Positions 33,986 through 42,443 of a stretch of DNA of 64,000 bases are shown one piece after another; the stretch's first letter is position 1, and every line of letters begins with the position of its first letter. The notes below the pieces were generated by a model, which saw only the letters and a program-made list of their open reading frames with translations, was not told the origin of the DNA and did no database searches. The DNA is from Thiotrichaceae bacterium (lineage in GTDB: Bacteria > Pseudomonadota > Gammaproteobacteria > Beggiatoales > Beggiatoaceae), in the NCBI GenBank assembly GCA_011391085.1, contig JAABRD010000020.1, positions 1 through 64,000 of the forward strand. The letters run 5' to 3'. The translations under genes were made by a program, and so were the position numbers.

Positions 33986-34063
33986 CACAAATTTATCGTT
34001 TCCCACTCAGTTGCAGTTTTTGGGAAAAAGAGGATTTGCCAGCCCCAAACGAAAGGGATGTCG

Positions 34064-34119
34064 AATGGCCAACTATTCTCGTCATTGGGTGACGAAAAGA
34101 GAGAAAAACGTTGGCCATT
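34064..34119 (-). terminator. AATGGCCAAC hairpin after the ATPase operon
   Basis: AATGGCCAAC...TTCTC pairs with GAGAAAAACGTTGGCCATT, with an inner hairpin CGTCATTGGGTGACG. It is about 13 bases past the stop of the last operon gene. Terminator role inferred. Confidence 0.45.
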
Positions 34120-34131
34120 TTCTAATCAGTC

Positions 34132-35226
34132 CTATAAAAGAAAACTTTCATATTTACGGTCCAAGAGTTTTGAGAAATTCGCATAAATTTGGAACTTCCT
34201 TAATCTGGCCACCGCGTCCTCACGTTCTCTATCTGTGTAACCTTCTAAGGCACCCTGATAAATTGACAAAGGAAAAATATTGAGAGGCAGAATGGGATGT
34301 CCATCATTCTTAGCAAGTCGTCGAGTCGCACGGTCCAGGACATCGACAAATAATGGATAATCATCATCATACCGGCTTTCGCCAAGGACCCACGTATGTG
34401 CCTCCCATAATGCTTGCATCCACTTCTTGAAACTAACCGGATCCCCAACGGGCAACTTCTCCAAGTCTGCTAATTTGGCGATGGTATAGTCTGGTTGCCC
34501 CATTATGCTAACAAATATTCTCTCCAATATACCTTTAGGTTCAGGACGGGCGAATAATAAACCGACTGGGGTGTAAGTATGCACAATCGAACCTACTCCA
34601 CGGTTATTAAATAGATTTTCGATATTGCTGGCTGTATTTACCATTATGTTATTTTCTGGCCATTCTTTTCTTATAAACTTAGACAGTTGCCTATAGACCC
34701 ATAAAAACCAAATAGTCATCATATCCTTCGTGATATCCGTGTCACGGTATTTTTTATAACTATCATGGTTGCTATCTGCCGAGAAAATATTACAGAAGTG
34801 GTAATTTGTATCAATAATTACAGATTGCAAAGGTGGAATCTTCAGTTGTTTTGCAATCCGGTCCGCATCATTTCTAATTGTACAGAGTAACGCACTCAAA
34901 TAGTTGTATTCATAAAGTGCAAAGGGATTGGATGGCCGACCCACGCCAAAATAACAAGTATCCTCGTATCTATCAAAAGAATAAGTGCGTTGCAACATTA
35001 TTTTTCTGTCTTTGTCCCCCTCAAACCCTTTCAAAGGATAGTAGATAGGTTCATCAACCTTCTTATTATAAAGGAGTATTGCAGAAGTGTCTGTATTGAC
35101 AACGTTCAAATCTAACACCAGGATTCCTTCCGCCGGCTTCCTCTCCAGTTGATGTCCCAACAATAGTAAAGTCAGCAGAGTTTTACCCACTCCGCCTTTG
35201 CTACCTGTTATGATATGCCATTGCAT
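34132..35226 (-). CDS. ParA/MinD-like P-loop ATPase
   Basis: 364 residues beginning MQWHIITGSKGGVGKTLLT: a deviant Walker A with both Lys (K10, K15), which marks the ParA/MinD/SIMIBI class. The switch region VLDLNVVNTDTS follows. The C-terminal half has no match I recognise. ParA-class ATPases position plasmids, proteins or membrane complexes by dimerising on ATP. Last gene of the six-gene operon, 12 bases after the AAA-TPR gene. No ParB partner is present, so plasmid partition is unlikely. Confidence 0.82.
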   Translation of the reverse strand: MQWHIITGSKGGVGKTLLTLLLLGHQLERKPAEGILVLDLNVVNTDTSAILLYNKKVDEPIYYPLKGFEGDKDRKIMLQRTYSFDRYEDTCYFGVGRPSNPFALYEYNYLSALLCTIRNDADRIAKQLKIPPLQSVIIDTNYHFCNIFSADSNHDSYKKYRDTDITKDMMTIWFLWVYRQLSKFIRKEWPENNIMVNTASNIENLFNNRGVGSIVHTYTPVGLLFARPEPKGILERIFVSIMGQPDYTIAKLADLEKLPVGDPVSFKKWMQALWEAHTWVLGESRYDDDYPLFVDVLDRATRRLAKNDGHPILPLNIFPLSIYQGALEGYTDREREDAVARLRKFQIYANFSKLLDRKYESFLL

Positions 35227-35238
35227 AGTTGTCTTTCC

Positions 35239-36909
35239 TTAATATTTTTCAGGAGGCTTCCTGTTGAGTCGGATTAATGTTAAAAATGCCAGCAATATTT
35301 TCAATGGTTTCGAATTCCAAAAACACTGGTTCTTAGTTTCACGTACTTTGTCTTTCAATCCCGCCTGCCGATAAGCATTGATTGCACTCTTGCAATCATC
35401 GTCTCGCAATGCCCTTCCCGCACGACGTTTCCAAATCTCTCCAATTTCCCTTTTAGCCCCTGCATGTTTATCATCAAATTGGAGTATTTCTTCATAAAAA
35501 CTCAGTTGTTCACCTTCCTTTTTAGATTGTTGCGCCATCGACCATAGCGTTTGAACAAGCAAAGGGCGGGCTTCGTCTGGATGGTCATCAAACAAATTTT
35601 TCAATTTTCTACGGGATTCTGGCAACTTTCCTCGTTCTAACAAAATCTTTGCTTGCAATTTAACTGTATTTATATGGTTAGGATTCAGTCTTAACACACG
35701 ACTCAATTCCTCCAGTGCCTCCTCCAGTTTGTTCTCCGTGCGTAATTTGAGGGCCAATTCATAATAACTGTTGGCTTCTGGTTCCAGACGATTCAATTCA
35801 TCTTTAACCAAATGAAGAGGTTTATATTTGGCCACTAACAGACGCAGTAATTCAACTTTAATGCCGTATCCATTTCTCTCCTCTTTAATCACATCCCAAC
35901 CATTTGTTTCCAACGACTGAGGGGCATTTTCTAAGGCTGGTACGGAAATTTTTATACCAATTTTAGATAAGGAGGCGTTCAATTGAACTTTAGTCACAAT
36001 CTTGTTGTCCTCCCCTGCCATTGCTGAAATAAACACCTTTTGTGCCGATTCCAGACCACCCCATAGCCATTCTAACATAGCTTCACTACGTTCCAACACA
36101 GTAGGAATGACCGCATCGATATGTTTAGGAGAGACGCTGGGAATTTTTGCGACACCTTGCCTATAAAGATGATCCCATACACAAGAACATACTTGTTGAG
36201 TCAAAAAAGGATGTCCCAGCGTTAACTGCCAAACTTTTTCTTCTGCTTTGGTTGACCATTGCAAGGTATTATTATCTTTAGACAGACGAATTAATTTCAG
36301 GGTGTCTTCCCGATTTAGCAAAGAAACTGGCTTAGTGGGAATCCCTTTAAATAAGGCCAAGGCAATCTGCGTCAAATCACTCACGTTACGTCCAATGGCA
36401 AATACAAAATCTAACTTTTCTCGATTGATAGCCAATAAATCATGCAAATAGCGAAAAAGTTCGGCCCTGGTTTGTTTAGTTAAAGCATCATCTAACGCAT
36501 CAAATTCGTCAAATAGTAAAACAAAAGTCTTCTCCTCTGTTTGGAGTAAATTTGGCAACCAAGTTTCATAAAAATAACTTTTAGGGTCTGGTCCGAGTTG
36601 AGGTTTTCCCTGACTTAATTTATCACTGATATGGTTGGCCAACTCTTGCACAATCTGCGGGATAGATTGATGGGCTTTACCAAGCAAATCAAAGAAAATC
36701 GGGCAATAGTTTCCCTTGGTAGGTAACTTAGCTTCCAATTCTCGCAAGATAGACGTTTTGCCAATCCGACGTTGACCATGCAATAAAATGGCATTGTGCT
36801 GGGGATGTTGTAAAATACGATAGACTTCCTGCAAAATATCATCTCGTCCCACAAACGCAGGACTCCCACCCACGGCATTGCCTACTAAGTAAGGATTCAT
36901 TGGTTGCAT
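35239..36909 (-). CDS. AAA/STAND-type ATPase with C-terminal TPR repeats
   Basis: 556 residues. N-terminal NPYLVGNAVGGSPAFVGRDD is typical of AAA-like signalling ATPases. Walker A is GQRRIGKTS (K51) and Walker B VLLFDEFD (about 130-137). A winged-helix region follows (about 290-365). Residues 380-530 form TPR-like helices (SYYELALKLRTENKLEEALE). A short hydrophobic, basic tail ends the protein. The start is 36909 (AAGGA nine bases upstream) or 36900, where ATG overlaps the previous stop in ATGA. Likely a regulated oligomerising switch; target unknown. Confidence 0.82.
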   Translation of the reverse strand: MQPMNPYLVGNAVGGSPAFVGRDDILQEVYRILQHPQHNAILLHGQRRIGKTSILRELEAKLPTKGNYCPIFFDLLGKAHQSIPQIVQELANHISDKLSQGKPQLGPDPKSYFYETWLPNLLQTEEKTFVLLFDEFDALDDALTKQTRAELFRYLHDLLAINREKLDFVFAIGRNVSDLTQIALALFKGIPTKPVSLLNREDTLKLIRLSKDNNTLQWSTKAEEKVWQLTLGHPFLTQQVCSCVWDHLYRQGVAKIPSVSPKHIDAVIPTVLERSEAMLEWLWGGLESAQKVFISAMAGEDNKIVTKVQLNASLSKIGIKISVPALENAPQSLETNGWDVIKEERNGYGIKVELLRLLVAKYKPLHLVKDELNRLEPEANSYYELALKLRTENKLEEALEELSRVLRLNPNHINTVKLQAKILLERGKLPESRRKLKNLFDDHPDEARPLLVQTLWSMAQQSKKEGEQLSFYEEILQFDDKHAGAKREIGEIWKRRAGRALRDDDCKSAINAYRQAGLKDKVRETKNQCFWNSKPLKILLAFLTLIRLNRKPPEKY

Positions 36910-38051
36910 AGTTCTGGTTCCTTCTCATCAATAAAATCCACCGACATTGGAGGAGAGACTTGCCACTTATCATTAGCGTCTTTTTTCAAGAGACCTTGTT
37001 TTTCAAGCAATTCAATCCAGGTGGGGGTGGCAGGTTGTTCTCCTCTCTTCAATGCCACGAGAGTTTGATAAACTTTGGTATTCAGGTTGACCAGTGTATT
37101 TGCTACTATGGCTGGCAACTCTTGTTCGACCGCTTTTTTGATCGTCTCCCAAGGTTGAACCTCCTGATGTTCCTTGGCTTTTTGCAATGCTTCAGCCACT
37201 AGACGAATGAAATGCGGATGTTGGCCCGCTGTTTCCCTAATAAATTGACACTCTACTTGAGAAAAGCCATTTTTTTGAAGCAATTCATCTATTTTGGCAT
37301 CTAAAAGTAAACCTAGCACAATTTCATAGCTGTCCATAAAATTGAAGTAGGGTGAACCTTTAGGATTCAAGTGTTTAGTTTGGTCATGAAACTGTTTCAG
37401 AGACAGATTTCCTGAAATAATCAAACTCAGTGGGCTGGGAGTGCGAGACGCTGCTAGTCTTCTTAACAAGGCAAAAAACTCTGGTTGCTTCAAGTTAGAA
37501 TTGTTTAACAATTCGTCGAATCTATGCAACATGAGAACTAATCGCCATTCCTCTTGTTTCACCTGTACCATCAGTTTATCCAGGGAATACTCGTCAAACT
37601 GGTTCTGTTGACAGGTTTGATAACTTTCAAGTAAAGTTTGGCTTTGATTACATTTGTCTTCTAATGGCTTTAAAGCACGTTGCCAAAATTGGGCAGGTTG
37701 ACAATCTTTTGGCAACATAGAAATGTCCACTAACGAAAATACCAGTTTGTCAGCATATTCCTCATAAAGTGTTTGACTGTGATCGGGGTCAATCAAATAA
37801 CCTAAAATGGCGGTTCTCTCCTGTTCAAACACGCCCACAATCGCACCAGATTGACCTGTCAAAATGAGTCTCTTCAGTTGGTCGATTTCTCTGCCGCGGC
37901 CCAGGAGAGGAGTAAGATGCAGTGGGAAAGCTGGGGTACTCTTTCGGTTTTGACGCGGTGAAGAAGGAGTAATTACCTTTATAAATATGACAAGGAATGT
38001 TAATAGCGCGAGATTAACAATCCATCCTAAGAGGGTTCCTATTTCTATCAT
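36897..38051 (-). CDS. membrane-anchored NTPase-like protein with degenerate P-loop (copy B)
   Basis: 384 residues. One N-terminal membrane helix (residues 6-26), a Pro/Ser linker, then LTPLLGRGREIDQLKRLI as in STAND ATPases. The place of Walker A reads GVFEQERTA (about 73-81), lacking the GK; Walker B is altered to LVLMLHRFDELL. The C-terminus is helical, with a winged-helix-like end. It is a paralogue of 38643-39785. It probably binds or senses rather than hydrolyses nucleotide. Its stop overlaps the next start. Confidence 0.75.
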   Translation of the reverse strand: MIEIGTLLGWIVNLALLTFLVIFIKVITPSSPRQNRKSTPAFPLHLTPLLGRGREIDQLKRLILTGQSGAIVGVFEQERTAILGYLIDPDHSQTLYEEYADKLVFSLVDISMLPKDCQPAQFWQRALKPLEDKCNQSQTLLESYQTCQQNQFDEYSLDKLMVQVKQEEWRLVLMLHRFDELLNNSNLKQPEFFALLRRLAASRTPSPLSLIISGNLSLKQFHDQTKHLNPKGSPYFNFMDSYEIVLGLLLDAKIDELLQKNGFSQVECQFIRETAGQHPHFIRLVAEALQKAKEHQEVQPWETIKKAVEQELPAIVANTLVNLNTKVYQTLVALKRGEQPATPTWIELLEKQGLLKKDANDKWQVSPPMSVDFIDEKEPELCNQ

Positions 38052-38074
38052 GATTTAGCGGTTCTCAGATGTTA

Positions 38075-38587
38075 TTATGTTTGGTTATTCAACGGAATCG
38101 ATGAGGAGGGCTTTTCCTCTTTATCTTTCTCATTTCTATGTTTCTCCCCCCATGAGGTCTGCTTAACAAAGGCGGCATAGACAGCCACAAGCACGAAAAG
38201 GATTATCTCCGCGATTATTGTAGATGTATCGATATGTTCTTTTACCGCTTGACATCTCAAGTAGAAGATTAAACAAAACACTATTAATAGCATTGGAGAA
38301 ATATGGATAAAAAGTCCCCTAGTAAATTCCGAAATGCCTTCTCCCAAAGCTGCCGAAAAATCCTTCTCAAATAAGAAGTTGTCTATCACCAACGAGGACG
38401 TAATAACCATTGAAAACAGCACTATGTCTCCTTCGGAAAAAAATTTCCAAAGAGTATAGTCAAAAAACGGCATCACCATTTTAGCAAACATTGGAATAAA
38501 TAGGGCCCAGACACACGTCAACCCAAACCAATAATAGCCATCCTGATACCTTTTGATTTTTGAAAAAAAGTTATTTGGTTCGTTCAT
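38075..38587 (-). CDS. four-helix membrane protein (copy B)
   Basis: 170 residues with about four membrane segments: YYWFGLTCVWALFIPMFA, DIVLFSMVITSSLVI, FIHISPMLLIVFCLIFYL and IIAEIILFVLVAVYAAFV. It ends in a charged tail. A paralogue of 39852-40346 (shared ALFIP, VLFSMVI, LVIDNFLFEKDF, YAAFVKxTSWxxK). I do not recognise the family. It is always followed here by a membrane-anchored NTPase-like gene, so the pair likely works together. Confidence 0.75.
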   Translation of the reverse strand: MNEPNNFFSKIKRYQDGYYWFGLTCVWALFIPMFAKMVMPFFDYTLWKFFSEGDIVLFSMVITSSLVIDNFLFEKDFSAALGEGISEFTRGLFIHISPMLLIVFCLIFYLRCQAVKEHIDTSTIIAEIILFVLVAVYAAFVKQTSWGEKHRNEKDKEEKPSSSIPLNNQT

Positions 38588-38642
38588 GATTCGTGTTCTC
38601 CACTGGTTATCTTGTTACACTGAAATGACAGCCTGCAATGAT

Positions 38643-39785
38643 TCAACAGTTGCACAATTCTTGTTCCGTCCTGTTGTTAATAAAATCCACCAATACCCGT
38701 GGAGAAACTTGCCATTGACCATCACGGTCTTTCACCAAAAAGCCTTGTCTTTCCAATAGCGATAATTCGTCATTGGATAATTCAGGTACTTTACCTTCTT
38801 TGACCAACGAGACCAACGCTTTGCAAACTTTGGGAGACCATGCGTGGATAACATTAGCCAATATATTTGCTACCCCATCAGAAAAGTCCTTTCTGGCACT
38901 CTCCAATGGTTCCTTTTCATTACGTCCCTTAGTGGCTTGCAACGCTGAGATTGCCGGTTGAATAAGATAAGAGTGTCTGCCTGTGAGTTCTTTAAGGAAG
39001 CGACACTCTTCCTCTGAAAAATCTTTATTTAGCAGGTTGTCTATTTCAGCGTCAGACAATGTCTTTAACACTACCTCTCCCATAAAGTTGAAATAGGGAG
39101 AACCTCCATTAAAGTTCTTGGTCTTTTCATGGAACTCATTTAAGGAAAGTCCCCATGACACAATCAAACATAGAGAACTTGGCGAACGCGAAGAGGCCAG
39201 CTTTCTCAGGGTGGCAAAAAATTCAGAGTTTTCTTTAAAATTGGGAAAACGTAAGAACTCATCAAATCGGTCTAACATCAAGACCAACGTCCCACCTTCT
39301 TGTTTCAATTGTACCATCAATTTGTCCAGACTATATTCGTTAAATTTGTTTTGTGAACAAGATTGATAGAGATTCAGCAAAGTTGGACTTTGTGCACCTT
39401 GGTCTTCCAAGGGACGCAATGCACGTTCCCAAAAATTGGCGGGTGAACTGTTTTCGCCTAACATGGAGAGGTCCAGTGAGGAGAAGATCAATTTACTCGC
39501 ATATTCTCCATACAACGCTTGACTGTGACCGGGGTCACTTAGATAACCTAAAATGGTGGTTCTCTCCGGTTCAAACGGGCCCAGAATGGCAGCCGATTGG
39601 CCGGTTAAAATGAGTCCTTTTAGACGGTTAATTTCTTGGTTTCTGCCCAGGAGAGGGGGCGGGGCCAGGGGGGAAGTTGCCTTTCCTTTTTGGTCTTGAG
39701 GAGAAGGAGTAACCAAGTACATGAAATAGAACAAATAGGCTATTAATGCGATGATAAGCAATCCCAAGGAAAGAGTTTCTGCCAT
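38643..39785 (-). CDS. membrane-anchored NTPase-like protein with degenerate P-loop (copy A)
   Basis: 380 residues: an N-terminal membrane helix (residues 7-25), PPPLLGRNQEINRLKGLI, the degenerate P-loop GPFEPERTT (69-77), and Walker B-like LVLMLDRFDEFL (167-178) with intact acidic residues. The C-terminal region matches copy B (GLSLNEFHEKTK, GSPYFNFM, KWQVSP-type ending, ELCN). Copy A keeps a better Walker B than copy B. It is followed by the copy B membrane protein after 55 bases. Confidence 0.75.
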   Translation of the reverse strand: MAETLSLGLLIIALIAYLFYFMYLVTPSPQDQKGKATSPLAPPPLLGRNQEINRLKGLILTGQSAAILGPFEPERTTILGYLSDPGHSQALYGEYASKLIFSSLDLSMLGENSSPANFWERALRPLEDQGAQSPTLLNLYQSCSQNKFNEYSLDKLMVQLKQEGGTLVLMLDRFDEFLRFPNFKENSEFFATLRKLASSRSPSSLCLIVSWGLSLNEFHEKTKNFNGGSPYFNFMGEVVLKTLSDAEIDNLLNKDFSEEECRFLKELTGRHSYLIQPAISALQATKGRNEKEPLESARKDFSDGVANILANVIHAWSPKVCKALVSLVKEGKVPELSNDELSLLERQGFLVKDRDGQWQVSPRVLVDFINNRTEQELCNC

Positions 39786-39836
39786 AACTTTACTGACCTC
39801 GATAATGGTGATTTAAATTTGTGTGCCTAACGGGAA

Positions 39837-40346
39837 TTAAGATAACGGATGGTTTCTCTTTTTTTCCCATGAAGTGTGTTTAACAAAAGCGGCATAGGTA
39901 GCCACCATGACAAATAGGAGTATCTCAGTGGCTATCATAAACCAACCTATGTTTCCATCACTCACCTGACATTTCAAGTAAATGATTAAACAAAACACTA
40001 TCATTAACGGTGGCAGAACATGAATAACAAGTCCCTTAAGAAGGCCTGAAGCGGTTTTTCTGCCAAGAATGGCCGCAAAGTCTTTCTCAAAAAAGAAGTT
40101 ATCTATTACTAATGTGGTGCTAATCACCATTGAAAAAAGCACTATCTCGCCATCTGAAAGAAGATAGTCAAAAAACGAATGTTTTTTCTCAAAGCAACAC
40201 TGAATGACCATCCTTGCGATGATGGGAATAAACAAAGCCCATAAACATGTCAGCAAAAACCAAAGATAACCATCTTTATATAAGATGATATAGTTTTTTG
40301 TTATTGACCACAATTGATAAAAAAAACTATATAGATATTGTTTCAT
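39837..40346 (-). CDS. four-helix membrane protein (copy A), first operon gene
   Basis: About 169 residues from ATG 40346 (MKQYLYSFFYQLW), preceded by GGGGA; a frame start at 40361 is also possible. Four membrane segments as in copy B: GYLWFLLTCLWALFIPIIA, EIVLFSMVISTTLVI, LVIHVLPPLMIVFCLIIYL and IATEILLFVMVATYAAFV. It opens the six-gene minus-strand unit. No promoter is clear; an AGGAGTCC palindrome remnant lies upstream at about 40400-40425. Confidence 0.75.
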   Translation of the reverse strand: MKQYLYSFFYQLWSITKNYIILYKDGYLWFLLTCLWALFIPIIARMVIQCCFEKKHSFFDYLLSDGEIVLFSMVISTTLVIDNFFFEKDFAAILGRKTASGLLKGLVIHVLPPLMIVFCLIIYLKCQVSDGNIGWFMIATEILLFVMVATYAAFVKHTSWEKKRNHPLS

Positions 40347-40430
40347 ACTCATTCCCCACATAAATATTCAAAAGTCCAATGCGCAACTCTGTCTGACAAA
40401 GCTACGCTTTGGACTCCTGGATATTGAACG

Positions 40431-41651
40431 TTATTTAGCCGTAGTAGTTCGTCCCTTTCCTAACAACGGCAAATCTCGATTGAGGAGATAAGGAATCAAC
40501 CGTTCTGGAGGGACATAACCTGGGATTAATTCGCCCGTGGATAACAATAGGGCGGGCGTGCCAGTGACTCCGACCTTCTTGCCCAATTCATATTGCTTAT
40601 CTATCGAATTATCGCACGTCGCGGATTTCACCGCCCGCCCAGCTTTGGCGTCAGTCATTGTTTCTTGCGGGTTTTCCGCACACCAGACGGAGACCATTTT
40701 CTTATAGGTTTCTGAACCTATGCCAGCACGGGGAAAAGCCAGATAACGAACTTTGATGCCAGCCTCATTGAGTTTGCCAACCGCCTCTTGATGGAATTTG
40801 GCGCAGTAGCCACAATCCACATCGGTAAAGACGTTGAGAGTGGCCTTAACATCACCTTTAGGGGCAAAGACCACGAGGTCTTTTTCGTCCAACGTTTTAA
40901 TGGCATCCGCCCGCATTTTATCTCGTTTGTCTTCGGTGATATTTCGTCCGGTCTGGGTGTCTCGCAAGTCCCCCATGAGTAGATAGCGGCCATCGGCGCT
41001 GACATAAACCACTTCCGATTCTATCGCTGCTTCATATACTCCAGGAATAGGGGCTACCGTGATGGAGATTTTTTCTGGCGGTGCTTTGACAATCCGTTTG
41101 AGAGTTTCTTTGACCGTGTTTGGTACCGTGTGCGGAGTTTCTTCGACAGGGGTGCTAGACACATCCTCTTCCATAGTCGTGATGAAGTTGAGTAATTCGG
41201 CCATTTCCTTGGGCGTCATCTTGTTGAGGCTGTTTAGGATTTTTTCCTTGTAGGGATTATCTTCAAGGGGAGTATTCGACACGTCTTCTCCCATAGTGGT
41301 GATGAAATTAAGTAGTTCTGCAACCTCTTTCGCACTCATTTTGCTAAGGGCGTTGAGGGCCTTTTTCTTTTTGGCAGAGGTTTCCTCTTCTGGGGGAGTA
41401 GAGGAAGACGGAGAAGGCGTTGTTTGGGCCGCTGGGTCGGCAACGGTTTTGGTAGCTGGGGATGCAGTTGGGAAGTCTGCTGAGGAAGTCGTCGCACCAG
41501 GTAATGGTTCAGCAGTTGGCGTACTTGGTGGAACCGACGGTGTGGGGGCAACTTGATCTTGGGGGGTTACTTCAGTAGATTCCTCAAGGGCAAACGTGGT
41601 AGTTGCAGTGCAAACTGTCAATAGGACGAGTATGAAAGGATAAATACGCAT
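40431..41651 (-). CDS. DsbC-like disulfide isomerase with a long N-terminal extension
   Basis: 406 residues. Signal peptide 1-21 (ending TFA). Residues 25-95 are Pro/Thr/Ser-rich. Residues 102-180 hold a 40-residue tandem duplication (LSKMSAKEVAELLNFITTM, then LNKMTPKEMAELLNFITTM). About 185-255 is the DsbC dimerisation domain (VVYVSADGRYLLMGDL) and 265-400 the thioredoxin domain with the CGYC active site (280-283) and the cis-Pro in VTGTPALLL. It shuffles disulfides in the periplasm, normally reduced by DsbD. The extension of about 160 residues is unusual for DsbC. Confidence 0.88.
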   Translation of the reverse strand: MRIYPFILVLLTVCTATTTFALEESTEVTPQDQVAPTPSVPPSTPTAEPLPGATTSSADFPTASPATKTVADPAAQTTPSPSSSTPPEEETSAKKKKALNALSKMSAKEVAELLNFITTMGEDVSNTPLEDNPYKEKILNSLNKMTPKEMAELLNFITTMEEDVSSTPVEETPHTVPNTVKETLKRIVKAPPEKISITVAPIPGVYEAAIESEVVYVSADGRYLLMGDLRDTQTGRNITEDKRDKMRADAIKTLDEKDLVVFAPKGDVKATLNVFTDVDCGYCAKFHQEAVGKLNEAGIKVRYLAFPRAGIGSETYKKMVSVWCAENPQETMTDAKAGRAVKSATCDNSIDKQYELGKKVGVTGTPALLLSTGELIPGYVPPERLIPYLLNRDLPLLGKGRTTTAK

Positions 41652-41678
41652 AAGAGTTCCTCTGGTTAGGGTTGGGAG

Positions 41679-42167
41679 TTAATCGCGAAAATTGATATGT
41701 TGTAGAGGCAAATTGAAATCCTCTGATTGGGTTCGAAGTAACGCTATCACCTGTTGTAATTCATCACGTTTCTTACCGCTGACACGTACTTGGTCTGCTT
41801 GAATAGCCGCTTGTACCTTGATTTTACTGTCTTTGATCAGCTTGGTAATTTTCTTCGCTAGGTCCTGGGGGATACCTTGTTTAATGGTGATAGGTAATCT
41901 GGCACGCCGGTTTTGGGTTTCGGGTTGCCCGATGTCTAAGGCGGCAATATCAATGCCGCGTTTGGCCGTTTTTTTCTGCAAGATGTCTATCATCTGCTTG
42001 AGTTGAAATTCGTTTTGGGCATGTAGTGTCAACGTCTCCTTGGTGTGTTCCACACGCGCATCGGCATCTTTAAAGTCAAAGCGGGCGGTGATTTCACGAT
42101 TGGTTTGGTCGATCGCATTGGCCAATTCGTGTAAGTCGACTTCGGAGACAATATCAAATGAGGGCAT
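41679..42167 (-). CDS. yajQ: YajQ family nucleotide-binding protein
   Basis: 162 residues, MPSFDIVSEVDLHELANAID start, KKTAKRGIDIAALDIG and RVSGKKRDELQQVIALLR. YajQ-family proteins have two ferredoxin-like domains; some bind cyclic di-GMP. Full length (E. coli 163). It may be co-transcribed with the DsbC-like gene 28 bases downstream. Confidence 0.96.
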   Translation of the reverse strand: MPSFDIVSEVDLHELANAIDQTNREITARFDFKDADARVEHTKETLTLHAQNEFQLKQMIDILQKKTAKRGIDIAALDIGQPETQNRRARLPITIKQGIPQDLAKKITKLIKDSKIKVQAAIQADQVRVSGKKRDELQQVIALLRTQSEDFNLPLQHINFRD

Positions 42168-42207
42168 AGTGAGTCATTTCCTGGTGGTTGTCTCGTTAAG
42201 TGGTGGT

Positions 42208-42423
42208 CTGAATCAGAACGGTTAGAATCTGTTTTGGGATAAATACGGAGTTCCACGGGGTCTCAAAACGGGTTTTGGGACGAGAGCATTTGTCCCAAAA
42301 CGGGTTTTGGGACGAGAGCATTTGTCATATTTTGGGACGAGAGCGTTTGTCCCAAAACGGGTTTTGGGATTCCAAATTTGCATTGGTACTTAATTCTTTC
42401 CGTGCTTCCCATTCTGATTCAGA
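42208..42423. repeat. 32-bp tandem repeat framed by GTCTGAATCAGAA inverted ends
   Basis: Left GTCTGAATCAGAACGG and right CCATTCTGATTCAGAC. Inside, a 32-bp unit (CAAAACGGGTTTTGGGACGA plus GAGCATTTGTCC) repeats from 42269, two full copies, one shortened and one partial. Each unit contains the palindrome CCCAAAACGGGTTTTGGG. Confidence 0.8.
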
Positions 42424-42443
42424 CTATTTGTGTATAAAGCCAG

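Noticed and set aside
34132-36909. Plasmid partition locus (ParA plus accessory ATPase)
   Set aside because: No ParB-like gene, no iteron or centromere-like array, and the surrounding genes are chromosomal.
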